From: Candidatus Panguiarchaeum symbiosum | GTDB taxonomy: Archaea > Asgardarchaeota > Njordarchaeia > Njordarchaeales > Panguiarchaeaceae | Assembly: GCA_024720975.1 (NCBI GenBank) | Contig: JANJXX010000003.1 | Span: forward strand, 1 to 64,000 | Direction of reading: 5' to 3' | Length of the DNA: 64,000 nt | Part shown: in pieces, positions 9,490-20,049 of the stretch | How positions within the stretch are numbered: the stretch's first letter is position 1 | Layout of the letters: the number at the start of each line of letters is the position of its first letter | Position numbers and translations under genes: made by a program | The notes under the pieces: generated by a model | What the model was told of the DNA's origin: nothing | Databases searched by the model: none | What the model saw: the letters and a program-made list of their open reading frames with translations, nothing else

Positions 9490-10782
9490 CATCTGCAGAG
9501 TCACTGTATAGCCTACAAATAGCATTGCAATAAATAGTACAACGTAGATCGCGACTCTAACAATGAGGCTTCTTTCACCGCCGCCATACTTTACGTAAAT
9601 TATCTTGTTCAGTATACCAGCAGTTAGCGCAGTGGTTAATATTAATAATGCATATTCCATTTCAATTTCTCCTGCCCATAGTAGGGACACTATGGCTAAT
9701 TCCACGCCACTGACTGTATAAAAACCACTTAAAAACGCAATTAGTACTGAGTATTCACGACCAAACATGTTAGCTATAACAATAGCTACGCTCACCGCAA
9801 ATAGTATAAAAGCAAATTTTGCTGCAGAGCTATACGAAAGTGGATTTCTCAGGACCTCGGTTCTCTCCTCTACTATCTGGATACTATACTTACGAAGTCT
9901 AGATGCGAGATTTATGATACCCACAGCTATTGCTGGAAGTGCTGTTATTGCAAAGAGATACACTATTGCTGGCGTCATAAAGGCCAAAACGACTAAATAA
10001 AGGAGTGTCCTAACTATTAGGGTTATTATCACAGCAACTATCGCCGTAACTGCAAACGAAATATCCATGTTTGCTTTGAATTTATTGTAAATCCTTGTAA
10101 TTTCAACTGTAGTTGCCTCACTGTGCACAAACGCACCCACACTAGCAAATAATACAAAACCTTTTCTCATTCCAAGGTGCCTGATTATGACGTAGCTTAG
10201 AAATTGCACTACCAAAATGAAGACGAGAAATATAAAGTAGAGCTGTATGTTAAGAACTCCAAATATTAACACTGGGGGTATTATTGGTAACACTACTAAG
10301 GCCAGCAGGCCTATTGTAAGTGCGGAGGTTAGTTCTCTATATTCCAGCGATGCAAGAATGCTCTTTACAGCATACTTTGAGGATAGCACTGCCGTGATGA
10401 AAACTGATAATACTATAGCCCAATAGAACATACCTAAACCAACTATAACGCCAAGCATATATGATAAAAAGGCAGCTATAGCTGTTGTTTCATGTATGCC
10501 TTTCTTTACAGTTGCCTGGTACAATAGGAGAACAACTGACCATGCCAAGACTGCACCAAAGGATATCAATACAAGATACTGTATTCCAAATTCCCTCTCA
10601 ATCGTAGTTGCGGCAGCCCCCAGAAGACTTATTAAGCCAAAGGTCCTCACGCCTGGAACCTCCTCCTCTGGCCCATGACCTTTCACGAATTGTCTCTCCA
10701 AGCCTATAATGCTACCGACTATGAATGCTACTACGAGTTTGAATTGTATTGTTTCGGCAATCGATGATAAGGCACCAAACAT
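9466..10782 (-). CDS. MgtC/SapB-DUF4010 family membrane protein
   Basis: 438-aa polytopic protein with N-terminal VGSIIGLERQFVKGHGPEEEVPGVRTFGLISLLGA (MgtC-like). Confidence 0.8.
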   Translation of the reverse strand: MFGALSSIAETIQFKLVVAFIVGSIIGLERQFVKGHGPEEEVPGVRTFGLISLLGAAATTIEREFGIQYLVLISFGAVLAWSVVLLLYQATVKKGIHETTAIAAFLSYMLGVIVGLGMFYWAIVLSVFITAVLSSKYAVKSILASLEYRELTSALTIGLLALVVLPIIPPVLIFGVLNIQLYFIFLVFILVVQFLSYVIIRHLGMRKGFVLFASVGAFVHSEATTVEITRIYNKFKANMDISFAVTAIVAVIITLIVRTLLYLVVLAFMTPAIVYLFAITALPAIAVGIINLASRLRKYSIQIVEERTEVLRNPLSYSSAAKFAFILFAVSVAIVIANMFGREYSVLIAFLSGFYTVSGVELAIVSLLWAGEIEMEYALLILTTALTAGILNKIIYVKYGGGERSLIVRVAIYVVLFIAMLFVGYTVTLQMLKLLKFA

Positions 10783-10876
10783 CTTCTTTTATCACACTTC
10801 GTATGAACAGAGAGTATTATAGAAAGAATAAGATACCTAATAAATAAAAATCTCAACATATTTGCGAGCCTGACGG

Positions 10877-12859
10877 GTGTGCAATACCTTGAATAAGACC
10901 GTCTTTTGTCCACGAGATTGCTATGACACTTGCATATATGAGGTTAAGTATGATCCAGAGCCCAAGCTCATCCACACAGGCAAACCAACGATTAAACTAT
11001 CATGCCCTAGAGCTGAGAAAGATTTTGCTAGAGTGTCATCACCCGATCGCATCCTACACCCGTATATTGCTGTAAGCAAAAGGGAGGGAAAAAGGAAAAG
11101 AGTCTCCTGGTCATATGCTATAGGACTCATTGTTAATAAGCTTAAGGAAACACTTAAGGCCTATGGTGCTAGCAGAATTCTCTTTCTAGACTACGCAGGT
11201 AATCGAGGGATTTTCACACGATACTTAGCACAACGCCTTTGGTATTTTTTAGGCGCTGCCAGAGTGGACTATACAATCTGCAATGGGGCCGGTGCAAGGG
11301 CACTTATGTTACATTATGGGAGCACATATGGTGCATTACCTCAGCACATGGAACAAGCAAACATCCTCGTCTACTGGGGATTTAACGCTGCCATAACAAG
11401 TCCACACAATTTTTTCTATGCCCTTAGCTTGAGAGAACGCAAGCATGTGAAGATAATAACCATTGATACATTAAAGACAGAAACTGCAAAGCTCTCAGAT
11501 ATATGGCTACAGCCTCGATATGGGACGGACACATATCTCGCCCTTGGAATTGCCAGTTACTTGATACAGAACGAACTATACGATCGAGAATTCATTGAGA
11601 AACATACATATGGATTTGAGATGTTTAGAAAGTATGTGAGGGGTCTAGACCTCAACACTGTTTCAAATAAAACTAAAATACCGAAGGACGATATAATTGA
11701 ATTTGCTGAACTTTACAGCGAGAAAAAGCCAAGCATAATATTTATAGGCTATGGTCTTCAGAGGAGAATTGGTGGAGGCGAGGCAGTAAGGGCAATATCA
11801 CTTCTTCCTGCGCTAATAGGGATCCACAGAGGCTTCTACTACTCAAATACTGACGGACTGCTAATAGACATACAGTATCTAACGGGATCATTTTTAGGAG
11901 TACCATCTAGAATAATACCGCAATCAAAAATAGGGGAATACATATACAATGGTGAGTTCAAGTTTATATACATACACTTAACAAACCCAGCTGCAACGCA
12001 TCCAAGAGCAGATCTAATAAGAGAAGGCCTGCTTAGGGATGACGTCTTTGTAGTTGTACATGAAACTCATTGGAGTGACACTGCAAAACTAGCTGATGTT
12101 GTTCTACCAGCACCCACTTGGCTCGAAAAGCGTGATGTCGTATTTAGCTTCTGGCACAACTATATAGGATTCAACAGACCAGTATTAAATAAACCTAACA
12201 CATTAAAAACCGAGCTAGGGGTCATGAGATTGATTGCTAAGGGCCTCAATATAAAAGAGAAACTGATATACGAGAGTCCAGTGAGAGCACTTATCAAAGC
12301 CATTGGTAGGAGTATCTACGAAGAACTTATTACAAAAGGTTTTACTACACTTCCCTATCGCAAACTTAACGAGTACCAAACACCATCTGGCAAGATAGAG
12401 TTCTATAGTAATAAGGCAAAGGAATTCAACCTCAGTCCATTGCCTAAGCCAATCGAAGTACATCCCCCGCCAGACTACCCATACATACTCATATCATCTG
12501 CCCATCCAAGGTATACTCACACGCAATTTGAGGATGTCTATGGTCCCATACCACCAATAATCGAGATATCAGAAGAAGACATGGAGAAGCTATCAATAAC
12601 TGATGGAGAAAGTGTGATTGTAAGCAGCAAAAATGGGAGCGTTGTACTAATGGCTAAAGAGAGTGATAGAGTTCCACCTGGGGTGGTATTTGCGTATAGA
12701 TCATGTAAAACTCTCGACGGGAAAAGATTGAACTGCATAACAAACGACGAGACAAATGAACTTGGAGGAGCTACAATAAACACAACATTTGTATCAATAA
12801 TTCCACTTCGTTGCACTAATACATCCAAATTCAAAAGTCTTGTCTCCTATGAGGAGTAG
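10877..12859 (+). CDS. Molybdopterin (bis-MGD) oxidoreductase, DMSO reductase superfamily
   Basis: 660 aa. N-terminal FeS motif CPRDCYDTC...LSCPRA; later HETHWSDTAKLADVVLPAPTWLEK and C-terminal MoCo-binding region. Confidence 0.85.
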   Translation: MCNTLNKTVFCPRDCYDTCIYEVKYDPEPKLIHTGKPTIKLSCPRAEKDFARVSSPDRILHPYIAVSKREGKRKRVSWSYAIGLIVNKLKETLKAYGASRILFLDYAGNRGIFTRYLAQRLWYFLGAARVDYTICNGAGARALMLHYGSTYGALPQHMEQANILVYWGFNAAITSPHNFFYALSLRERKHVKIITIDTLKTETAKLSDIWLQPRYGTDTYLALGIASYLIQNELYDREFIEKHTYGFEMFRKYVRGLDLNTVSNKTKIPKDDIIEFAELYSEKKPSIIFIGYGLQRRIGGGEAVRAISLLPALIGIHRGFYYSNTDGLLIDIQYLTGSFLGVPSRIIPQSKIGEYIYNGEFKFIYIHLTNPAATHPRADLIREGLLRDDVFVVVHETHWSDTAKLADVVLPAPTWLEKRDVVFSFWHNYIGFNRPVLNKPNTLKTELGVMRLIAKGLNIKEKLIYESPVRALIKAIGRSIYEELITKGFTTLPYRKLNEYQTPSGKIEFYSNKAKEFNLSPLPKPIEVHPPPDYPYILISSAHPRYTHTQFEDVYGPIPPIIEISEEDMEKLSITDGESVIVSSKNGSVVLMAKESDRVPPGVVFAYRSCKTLDGKRLNCITNDETNELGGATINTTFVSIIPLRCTNTSKFKSLVSYEE

Positions 12860-12944
12860 AAACAGAAGAAAACTATCAGCTGCATTTTAGAACTTACTCT
12901 TCAAAATTGGGAATACTTAAAGTGGTTGTTTGGAAAGTACGCAG

Positions 12945-14222
12945 TCATAGTATCAGGAATGGAACATATATTAGCATGTTTACTACTGTTATTAGCGCCC
13001 CAATCTTCATAAACTCAGTGAATGTTATGGTTCTACTATACCTAGATTCTAATACCTCTAGAATGATAATATTAGATGCTGCCCCGAGCAGCGTTAGGTT
13101 CCCAGCTATCGTTGATGCACAGGCTAGAGTGAGCCATGCATTTATGTCCTGTCCAACATATCCAATGCTCTTCATGTAGCCTAAGTAAAGATTCGCTAGC
13201 GGTACGTTACTTAAAACTTGGCTAAGAAGTATTGCAATCAGCGAGATAGCGACTACTTCTTGCAGTAGGGGCATCTTTTGCGGATGTATTATGCCTATTA
13301 CTGGTTGCAAAACAGCACTTCTCCATATCCCCTCCATTGCTATAAACATTGCTATGAAGAATATTATTGTTCCCCAATCAATCCCTGAAATTATTTTTCT
13401 GGGCTCTGTCGATAGTGCATAGATTATAGATGCTACCACGAATGGTATGAAGCCTCTGTGTTTCACATGCGGTAAGCCGAAAAGTTCGAATATATCGTTG
13501 ATTAACAATGCAGCAATGGTTATTAGGAGTCCCACTCCAGCTAGTATTGCATCTCTTCTATTTTTGATTGCCTCATGAGGAATTAACACTATGTATATCT
13601 GCTTGTTCTCAATCCTGTAGAATCTTATTATTAGGAATGTTGAGATTACTAAGTTTATTATTGTCGGCACTAGCAAGTTCCTTAGGAAGAATATGAATGG
13701 CGCCATCATGCCTGATCTTACAGCTACTAAGATATTTTGAGGATTACCAATTGGAGTAGCTGTAGAACCTATCGTCAGCGAAAATGCGAGTAAAAGAAAC
13801 ATTATTTTTGCATCGACACCTATAAATTTGGCTATTGTATATGCGATTGGTGGACCCATCAATGCAACAGCATCATTAGTTGCGAATGCAGCTATAAAAC
13901 CAAACATGAATGCAGAACCAAACATCGCCCCATAGCGCGATTTAAACTTTGATAAGAAGTAATAGGCTATGGCTGTTAACAGACCAGATTGATCAGCAAG
14001 AGCTACTAAACTGAACATACCTATAAGGAAGAGTATAACGTCGAGCTCAATAAGCTCACCAATTTCGTCTATGCCAATGAGATCTGTAACTACAGTTATA
14101 AACGCAGCAAGAGTCATAATGCTCCATATTGGAATGCGTGGCTTCTTACTTCGCAGAATAAGAGCTGCTATCAAAAACATGATTATGCCAAGTCCAACCA
14201 GGGGTTTATAGTTTATAGCCAT
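12945..14222 (-). CDS. ArsB/NhaD/SLC13-type anion permease
   Basis: 425-aa polytopic protein with FATNDAVALMGPPIAYTIA and STATPIGNPQNILVA motifs of the ion-transporter superfamily. Confidence 0.8.
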   Translation of the reverse strand: MAINYKPLVGLGIIMFLIAALILRSKKPRIPIWSIMTLAAFITVVTDLIGIDEIGELIELDVILFLIGMFSLVALADQSGLLTAIAYYFLSKFKSRYGAMFGSAFMFGFIAAFATNDAVALMGPPIAYTIAKFIGVDAKIMFLLLAFSLTIGSTATPIGNPQNILVAVRSGMMAPFIFFLRNLLVPTIINLVISTFLIIRFYRIENKQIYIVLIPHEAIKNRRDAILAGVGLLITIAALLINDIFELFGLPHVKHRGFIPFVVASIIYALSTEPRKIISGIDWGTIIFFIAMFIAMEGIWRSAVLQPVIGIIHPQKMPLLQEVVAISLIAILLSQVLSNVPLANLYLGYMKSIGYVGQDINAWLTLACASTIAGNLTLLGAASNIIILEVLESRYSRTITFTEFMKIGALITVVNMLIYVPFLIL

Positions 14223-14513
14223 ATTGCACTCCCTTGGTCAATTTCTATTAATACAAGGACAATGTCACAAGTCGACAACAATGATTAGAGTTTTTGATAC
14301 GTATAAACAAATATTACAATAGCCACAAGGTAAGAAAACTGTGAAAACTAACTAACAAAGAGCATCAAGTCCCACATAAATTCCCTTTGCAAAGTAATCT
14401 TTGCAGACGAGTTCTGAACTTCTGAAACGATTTCCCAAGATCTTCTTAGATGCGAAACAGAAAATTATATACTTTAAAGTAGTATCTATAGTTTTGCGCC
14501 TAACTGATCACGC

Positions 14514-15176
14514 GTGATTATAGTGGACTTGAGCAAATTGAAGGGCGAGATCATAAGGGTTGGCCGCCTCTTAATTAGGAAAAATCTTACCGTTGGCTCT
14601 TCAGGTAATATTAGCGTTAGGATCCCAGGTGAAGACAGGATAATAATAACCCCTAGCGGCGTGCCATTCAGAACAATGCTACCAGAGGAGTTAGTTATTA
14701 TTGATCTTGACGGAAGGGTAATTGAGGGAAAGAAAAAACCGTCTTCGGAGCTGCCTCTTCATCTTAAAATTTATAAGAGTAGACCAGATGTAAACGCGAT
14801 AATACACGCGCATACTATATATTGCTCAGTACTTGCTGCAACACAAACGCCAATACCCCCGATACTCGACGAGATGATTTTCTTCATAGGTGGGGACATC
14901 TTAGTTGCAAAATATGCGCCACCCGGTACTGAGGATTTGGCAAGGAATGCCCTTGAGGCATTAGGGACAAGAAAAGCTGTAATTCTAGCAAATCATGGGG
15001 TTGTAGCATGCGGGCGTGACCTTGAAGATGCTTTAGAGACTTTGGTCCGTGTTGAGAGAATCTCTCAAATATATATACTAGCAAAGCTAATTGGCGAGCC
15101 AAAGAGGCTGCCAGATGAGGTAATACGACGCGAAATTGAGGCTTACGAGCTCCGCAGGGAGGGCAAAAGCCTATGA
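14514..15176 (+). CDS. Class II aldolase/adducin family protein (L-fuculose-phosphate aldolase-like)
   Basis: GNISVRIPGEDRIIITPSG, zinc-binding AIIHAHTIYCS and VILANHGVVACGRDLEDAL. Confidence 0.85.
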   Translation: MIIVDLSKLKGEIIRVGRLLIRKNLTVGSSGNISVRIPGEDRIIITPSGVPFRTMLPEELVIIDLDGRVIEGKKKPSSELPLHLKIYKSRPDVNAIIHAHTIYCSVLAATQTPIPPILDEMIFFIGGDILVAKYAPPGTEDLARNALEALGTRKAVILANHGVVACGRDLEDALETLVRVERISQIYILAKLIGEPKRLPDEVIRREIEAYELRREGKSL

Positions 15177-15341
15177 GATAGTCCTTAAGGTCCTGCCAAA
15201 TTGGCTTGGATTAACCATGTTCTTGTTGACTCTTGCAGTTAGAGTCTATATACTAAGTGGTTAAGAACCCGAAATTTCTATAAATTATTTCTCTCAAGAG
15301 TTGTAAGCACCGAGATTGAGCGTTCTTGTATGGTAGATTAG

Positions 15342-16253
15342 ATGAATGTAAGGGAGGAAATTCTTAACCTTAAGAGAGAGCTGAACGCTGCTATCTTAGC
15401 CCACAACTACCAGCCGTATGAAGTACAGGAAATAGCTGACTTCGTGGGAGATTCATTAGAACTCTCTCTACTCTCAACGAAATTAGATGCTGAGGTTATT
15501 GTATTTGCTGGAGTAAGATTCATGGCCGAACAAACTAAGGCTCTTAACCCTAACAAGAAGGTCCTAATGCCAATTCCTAGTGCCCTTTGCTCGCTTGCGA
15601 GTTTGGTCACTGTTGAGATGATAAAGGAGTATAGAGAAAAATATCCGGGCGCACCACTAGTCGTGTATGTGAACTCTCCCATTGAGGTAAAGGCAGAAGC
15701 TGACTACATAGTTACGTCTGCCAATGCCACGAAGCTTATCTCAAAGCTGAATTCAGACACAATTTTATTCTCTCCTGATGCAAATTTAGCTCATTATGTT
15801 GCTAAGGTTACGGGAAAGAAAGTTATTGCAATTCCACCAACTGGACACTGCTACGTACATTTACTAATAACTCCTTATGACATTCTGGAGGCAAAAAGAA
15901 AGTATCCAGATGCTATAGCTTTGGTTCATCCTGAGGTGCCGCCGGAGGCTCAAGAACTCGCCGATTATATTGCTGGAACTTCTGGTATGATAAAATTTGT
16001 CTCACGGAGCGACCACAAGAAATTTCTTATAGGCACGGAGACTGGAATGTTAAACAGACTTAGGAGAGAATTTCCTGATAAGGAATTTTATCCAATAGTT
16101 CCCAATGCTGACTGTATTGGAATGAAAAAGATAACACTTGAGTCTATATATTATAGTCTTAAGAACCTCGTCTATGAAGTTGTAATAAAGGAGGAGTACA
16201 TGCATAAAGTTCGTCGAGCTCTCGATAGGTCATTTGAAATCTTAGGTGTTTGA
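15342..16253 (+). CDS. nadA: Quinolinate synthase
   Basis: AILAHNYQPYEVQEIADFVGDSLELS, VYVNSPIEVKAEADYIVTSANA, GTETGMLNRLRREFPDKEFYPIVPNADCIGMKK. Confidence 0.95.
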   Translation: MNVREEILNLKRELNAAILAHNYQPYEVQEIADFVGDSLELSLLSTKLDAEVIVFAGVRFMAEQTKALNPNKKVLMPIPSALCSLASLVTVEMIKEYREKYPGAPLVVYVNSPIEVKAEADYIVTSANATKLISKLNSDTILFSPDANLAHYVAKVTGKKVIAIPPTGHCYVHLLITPYDILEAKRKYPDAIALVHPEVPPEAQELADYIAGTSGMIKFVSRSDHKKFLIGTETGMLNRLRREFPDKEFYPIVPNADCIGMKKITLESIYYSLKNLVYEVVIKEEYMHKVRRALDRSFEILGV

Positions 16254-17112
16254 TTTGTTGCCAGAGATTTTTGCAAAAAAATTTTTGGAATGGCTTGAAG
16301 AGGATGCACCATACGACGACATAACAACAATGCTGTTGGATAATGAGTGCTTTGAGGCTATATTATTGGCAAAGAGTGATGGTGTTGTAGCTGGATTGGA
16401 TCTGTTAGCAGAGACTTTGATTAAGTTTGGACTCCATGTTGAACAGTTTAAGAGAGATGGAGAAGAGTTTTCTAGCGGGGTAATATTGGCAACGATACGA
16501 GGGGACGTGAGAAAAATCCTGACGTTTGAGCGCACGCTGCTCAATATATTGAATAGACTGTGCGGGATCGCCAGACTAACAAGAATGGTTGTGAAAAAGG
16601 CCAAGGCGGTGAACCCTAATGTAAGAATCGCTGCAACTAGAAAGACTACACCAGGTTTAAGATTTCTGGAGAAGTATGCAGTTAGCGTTGGTGGTGGAGA
16701 CACCCACAGGTTTAGCCTGAGCGACCAGATACTTATAAAAGATAACCATGTACGTGCCATAGGAAGCGTAGAGGAGGCTATCAAAAGAGCTAAAAGTAAA
16801 GCTAGCTTCTCCCATAAAATCGAGATAGAGGTTTCATCTGTTGAGGACGCCTTAAAGGCAGCTGAGCTTGGTGCGGACATAATAATGCTAGATAACATGT
16901 CCCCAGGGGAGATAAGACTTGTAGTCAGCGAGCTTAAGAGGAGAGGATTAAGAGACAGAGTACTCCTGGAGGCATCAGGCAGAATAAATTTAGAAAATAT
17001 CGAAGAGTATGCTTCCACCGGAGTTGATGTGATATCTCTAGGAATAATTACACATTCGGCACCATCATGCGATATTAGTCTAGAACTTACGAAGCAGTGC
17101 ACGACCAGGTAG
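16246..17112 (+). CDS. nadC: Nicotinate-nucleotide pyrophosphorylase (carboxylating)
   Basis: RTLLNILNRLCGIARLT, AATRKTTPGLRFLEKYAVSVGGGDTHRFSLSDQILIKDNH; overlaps nadA. Confidence 0.95.
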   Translation: MFDLLPEIFAKKFLEWLEEDAPYDDITTMLLDNECFEAILLAKSDGVVAGLDLLAETLIKFGLHVEQFKRDGEEFSSGVILATIRGDVRKILTFERTLLNILNRLCGIARLTRMVVKKAKAVNPNVRIAATRKTTPGLRFLEKYAVSVGGGDTHRFSLSDQILIKDNHVRAIGSVEEAIKRAKSKASFSHKIEIEVSSVEDALKAAELGADIIMLDNMSPGEIRLVVSELKRRGLRDRVLLEASGRINLENIEEYASTGVDVISLGIITHSAPSCDISLELTKQCTTR

Positions 17113-17173
17113 TTATATTAGCATTATTGATAATCAATTTTGGAGGAGTTTAGTAGTCTTGAGATAAAAAATT

Positions 17174-19159
17174 CTATTCTTTGTTAGTGCTACTTGATGC
17201 CGTAGGTAGCACTGAAGGGGCTTGAACTAAGAGTGCATCTATCATCGAGATTATCTGCTTGGGCTCGTTGTTAGTAAGTATTATTGCACCCGATGGGCAT
17301 GCTGCAGCACAAGTACCGCAGCCTTCGCAAGCTGCATCAATGATCTTAGCTCCCTCTGGTGTCATTTCGATAGCGTGATATGGACATAATTGTACACATA
17401 CTCCGCATCTAGAGCACGGCTCTTTGTTCACTCTTGCTATCAGGGGCTCCCTCTCTATGTAATCTTTGGAGAGAATTTCTACTGCTTTCTTTGCTGCTGC
17501 ACTGGCTTGCGCTACAGAGTCCTGTATATCTTTAGGACCTTGTGCCACTCCCGCTAGGAATATTCCTTTTATTGGCGATTCTACCGGTGCCAACTTTGGA
17601 TGTAGTTCTTGTAGAAAGCCGTTTTCATCCAGTGGTATCCTAAGCACATTTGCTATCTCTTTTGTATTGGGTACTATTCCTGTTGCCAGAACAACCATAT
17701 CAAATGGGAGGGTCATTGGTTTTCCAGTTATTGTATCAACCGCATGCACTATTAATTGATCTCCTTTTTGAACTATCTTTGAAACTCTTCCACGGATGTA
17801 TTTCACCCTACCCTCTTGCTGAACTCTCATGATGAATTCCTCATATTTCTTTCCTGCAGCCCTTATATCAATGTAGAATATGTATGCCTCACCATCAGGC
17901 ACCAAGTGCTTGTATAAAAAGGCGTGTTTGGCCGTGTACATACAACATATTCTAGAGCAGTAAGGTAAATGCTGAAGGTCTCTCGATCCAACACACTGAA
18001 TAAATGCTATCCTCTTGGGAATTTTACCATCACTGGGTCTTCTAAGTTCGCCTCCTGTTGGTCCTGTAGACGATATTAACCTCTCAAATTGAAGGGAATC
18101 TATAACATCCTCCAGTCTTCCGTAACCGTATTCTCCAATTTTTTCCTTTGGATATAAATCGTAGCCAGTTGCGACAATTATCGCTCCCACGTCCTCTTCA
18201 ATAATCTCCTCCTTGTCAAAGAGGTTTATCGCCTTTTGTTCACATACCTTCGCACATTCATTGCAGCGAGCTGTTCCAACACCGTGACAATGACTGGCGT
18301 CTATAACGTAAGCTGCAGGAATTGCTTGCGGGAAGGGTATGTATATCGCTTTTCTCACGGTTAGGGACCGGTTATAGTCCTTATCAAGAACTATCTGTGG
18401 GCAGACTTTTTCGCATTCACCACACATGTTACAGGCTCCTATATCAACATATCTGGGATTCTTTCGGATCTTGACCTTAAAGTTACCAATTGAGCCGCTT
18501 ACTTCTATAACCTCAGAGAGAGTATATATTTTAATGTTTGGATTTCGTGCGACCTCGGCCATTTTGGGTGTTAGAATACATTGAGCACAATCAAGCGTTG
18601 GAAAGGTTTCAGATAGCTGTGCCATTCTGCCACCTATCGTTGGGGACTTCTCGACAAGTATTACTTCAAATCCGTTATTGGCTACATCTAGGGCAGCTTG
18701 TATTCCAGCTATGCCTCCGCCTATGACTAAACACTTTTTCTTTACACTGCTTCTAACTTTCTCTAGGGGTTGGTCTCCAGCAACCTTGTTTACAGCACTC
18801 CACATGATTCCCAATGCCTTTTTAGTAGCTTCATTTACATCATCATGAACCCAACTATTCTGCTCCCTTATATTCGCCATCTCAACCTTGTACGGATTTA
18901 ACCCAGCACTGACGGCCGCAGTTCTGAATGTCTCTAGATGCATACTTGGCGAACAAGCAGCAACAACAATACCCGTTAGCCCATGTTTCTTTATGGCCTC
19001 ACGAATGATATTTTGTCCAACACTTGAGCACATATATTTGTACTCTTCAGCGTGGACTACAAGCGGATGTTTTCTTATTTTATCAACAACTTCCTTGACA
19101 TTGACTGCCCCAGCTATGTTTCTTCCGCAGTGACAAACAAATACTCCTATTCTCTCCAA
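17174..19159 (-). CDS. hdrA: Heterodisulfide reductase subunit A (FAD, multi-FeS)
   Basis: 661 aa: VCHCGRNIAG, CLVIGGGIAGIQAALDVA, DCAQCILTPKM, CNMCGECEKVCP, C-terminal double ferredoxin CSRCGVCVQLCP / CEGCGTCAAACP. Confidence 0.95.
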   Translation of the reverse strand: MERIGVFVCHCGRNIAGAVNVKEVVDKIRKHPLVVHAEEYKYMCSSVGQNIIREAIKKHGLTGIVVAACSPSMHLETFRTAAVSAGLNPYKVEMANIREQNSWVHDDVNEATKKALGIMWSAVNKVAGDQPLEKVRSSVKKKCLVIGGGIAGIQAALDVANNGFEVILVEKSPTIGGRMAQLSETFPTLDCAQCILTPKMAEVARNPNIKIYTLSEVIEVSGSIGNFKVKIRKNPRYVDIGACNMCGECEKVCPQIVLDKDYNRSLTVRKAIYIPFPQAIPAAYVIDASHCHGVGTARCNECAKVCEQKAINLFDKEEIIEEDVGAIIVATGYDLYPKEKIGEYGYGRLEDVIDSLQFERLISSTGPTGGELRRPSDGKIPKRIAFIQCVGSRDLQHLPYCSRICCMYTAKHAFLYKHLVPDGEAYIFYIDIRAAGKKYEEFIMRVQQEGRVKYIRGRVSKIVQKGDQLIVHAVDTITGKPMTLPFDMVVLATGIVPNTKEIANVLRIPLDENGFLQELHPKLAPVESPIKGIFLAGVAQGPKDIQDSVAQASAAAKKAVEILSKDYIEREPLIARVNKEPCSRCGVCVQLCPYHAIEMTPEGAKIIDAACEGCGTCAAACPSGAIILTNNEPKQIISMIDALLVQAPSVLPTASSSTNKE

Positions 19160-19161
19160 TC

Positions 19162-20040
19162 TTATCCCTCCTTTCCGACCATTCTATCTAATAGGTTCTT
19201 AATTTCTGGTTCGAGCGCATCATCTAATCCAAAAGCATAGGCTATAAGTTCAGAAACGTAAAGAATTGGTAGCTCAAGGCCTCTAAGCTCTTTTCTTCTT
19301 CTCTTCTGGCCCTCCTCAAGATTATACGCACATAGTGGGCATGTGGTCACAATGAGCTTTGCACCATAGTCACTAGCGGACTTAACGATCTCCTTCGCTC
19401 TATCCCAAACGTATTCTGGTGCGCTGACAACATTAAAACTTCCGCAACACTCATTTCTATATGGGTAATCGACTGGATTTGCATTGAGCCTTAGCAGCAG
19501 TTCCTCTATAATTACTGGATCTTCCGGATCATCTATTGCAACCTCTCTGGGTCTGAGAATCAAACAACCATAGAATGATGCTACGTTTAATCCTTTCAGG
19601 TTTCTTTTGACCTTATCTCTTATTTTATCATACCCGAGGATATCACGCAGAATCTCCAGAAAATGCATTATTCTCAGTTTTCCCTCATAGTTAGAGGGTT
19701 CGTCGGATAGGAATGCATTTAATTTCTGGGCTGCATCTGGATCATTCTTGTATAGGTTGTCCGCCATTTTAAGGACGTGATTACACATAGAGCATAAAGT
19801 CAGAAGGATGTTCTCTGTATTACTCTTTTTCATTGTTAGTTCTGACCTTATGAGAGTTCTTATGGAAGCGACAGCTTGGATCACTGTATCTTTAGGTAGA
19901 TTGTAGGTCGCACCGCAACAAATCCAGTTTTCGACTTCAATGGGCTCTATACCTAGTACTCTTAATACCTGCAGTGATGCTTTTTCGTCTCTCAATGCTG
20001 TCGCTTTAACTGTGCATCCAGGGTAGTACAGAATCCTCAT
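19162..20040 (-). CDS. hdrB: Heterodisulfide reductase subunit B
   Basis: Two CCG-type cysteine motifs: YYPGCTVKAT...WICCGATYN...LCSMC and FYGCLI...NECCGSFN...TCPLC. Confidence 0.93.
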   Translation of the reverse strand: MRILYYPGCTVKATALRDEKASLQVLRVLGIEPIEVENWICCGATYNLPKDTVIQAVASIRTLIRSELTMKKSNTENILLTLCSMCNHVLKMADNLYKNDPDAAQKLNAFLSDEPSNYEGKLRIMHFLEILRDILGYDKIRDKVKRNLKGLNVASFYGCLILRPREVAIDDPEDPVIIEELLLRLNANPVDYPYRNECCGSFNVVSAPEYVWDRAKEIVKSASDYGAKLIVTTCPLCAYNLEEGQKRRRKELRGLELPILYVSELIAYAFGLDDALEPEIKNLLDRMVGKEG

Positions 20041-20049
20041 ATAATCACC

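Noticed and set aside
16242-17102. 286-aa minus-strand ORF opposite nadC
   Set aside because: Complete overlap with an unmistakable NadC; serine/leucine-rich shadow translation.
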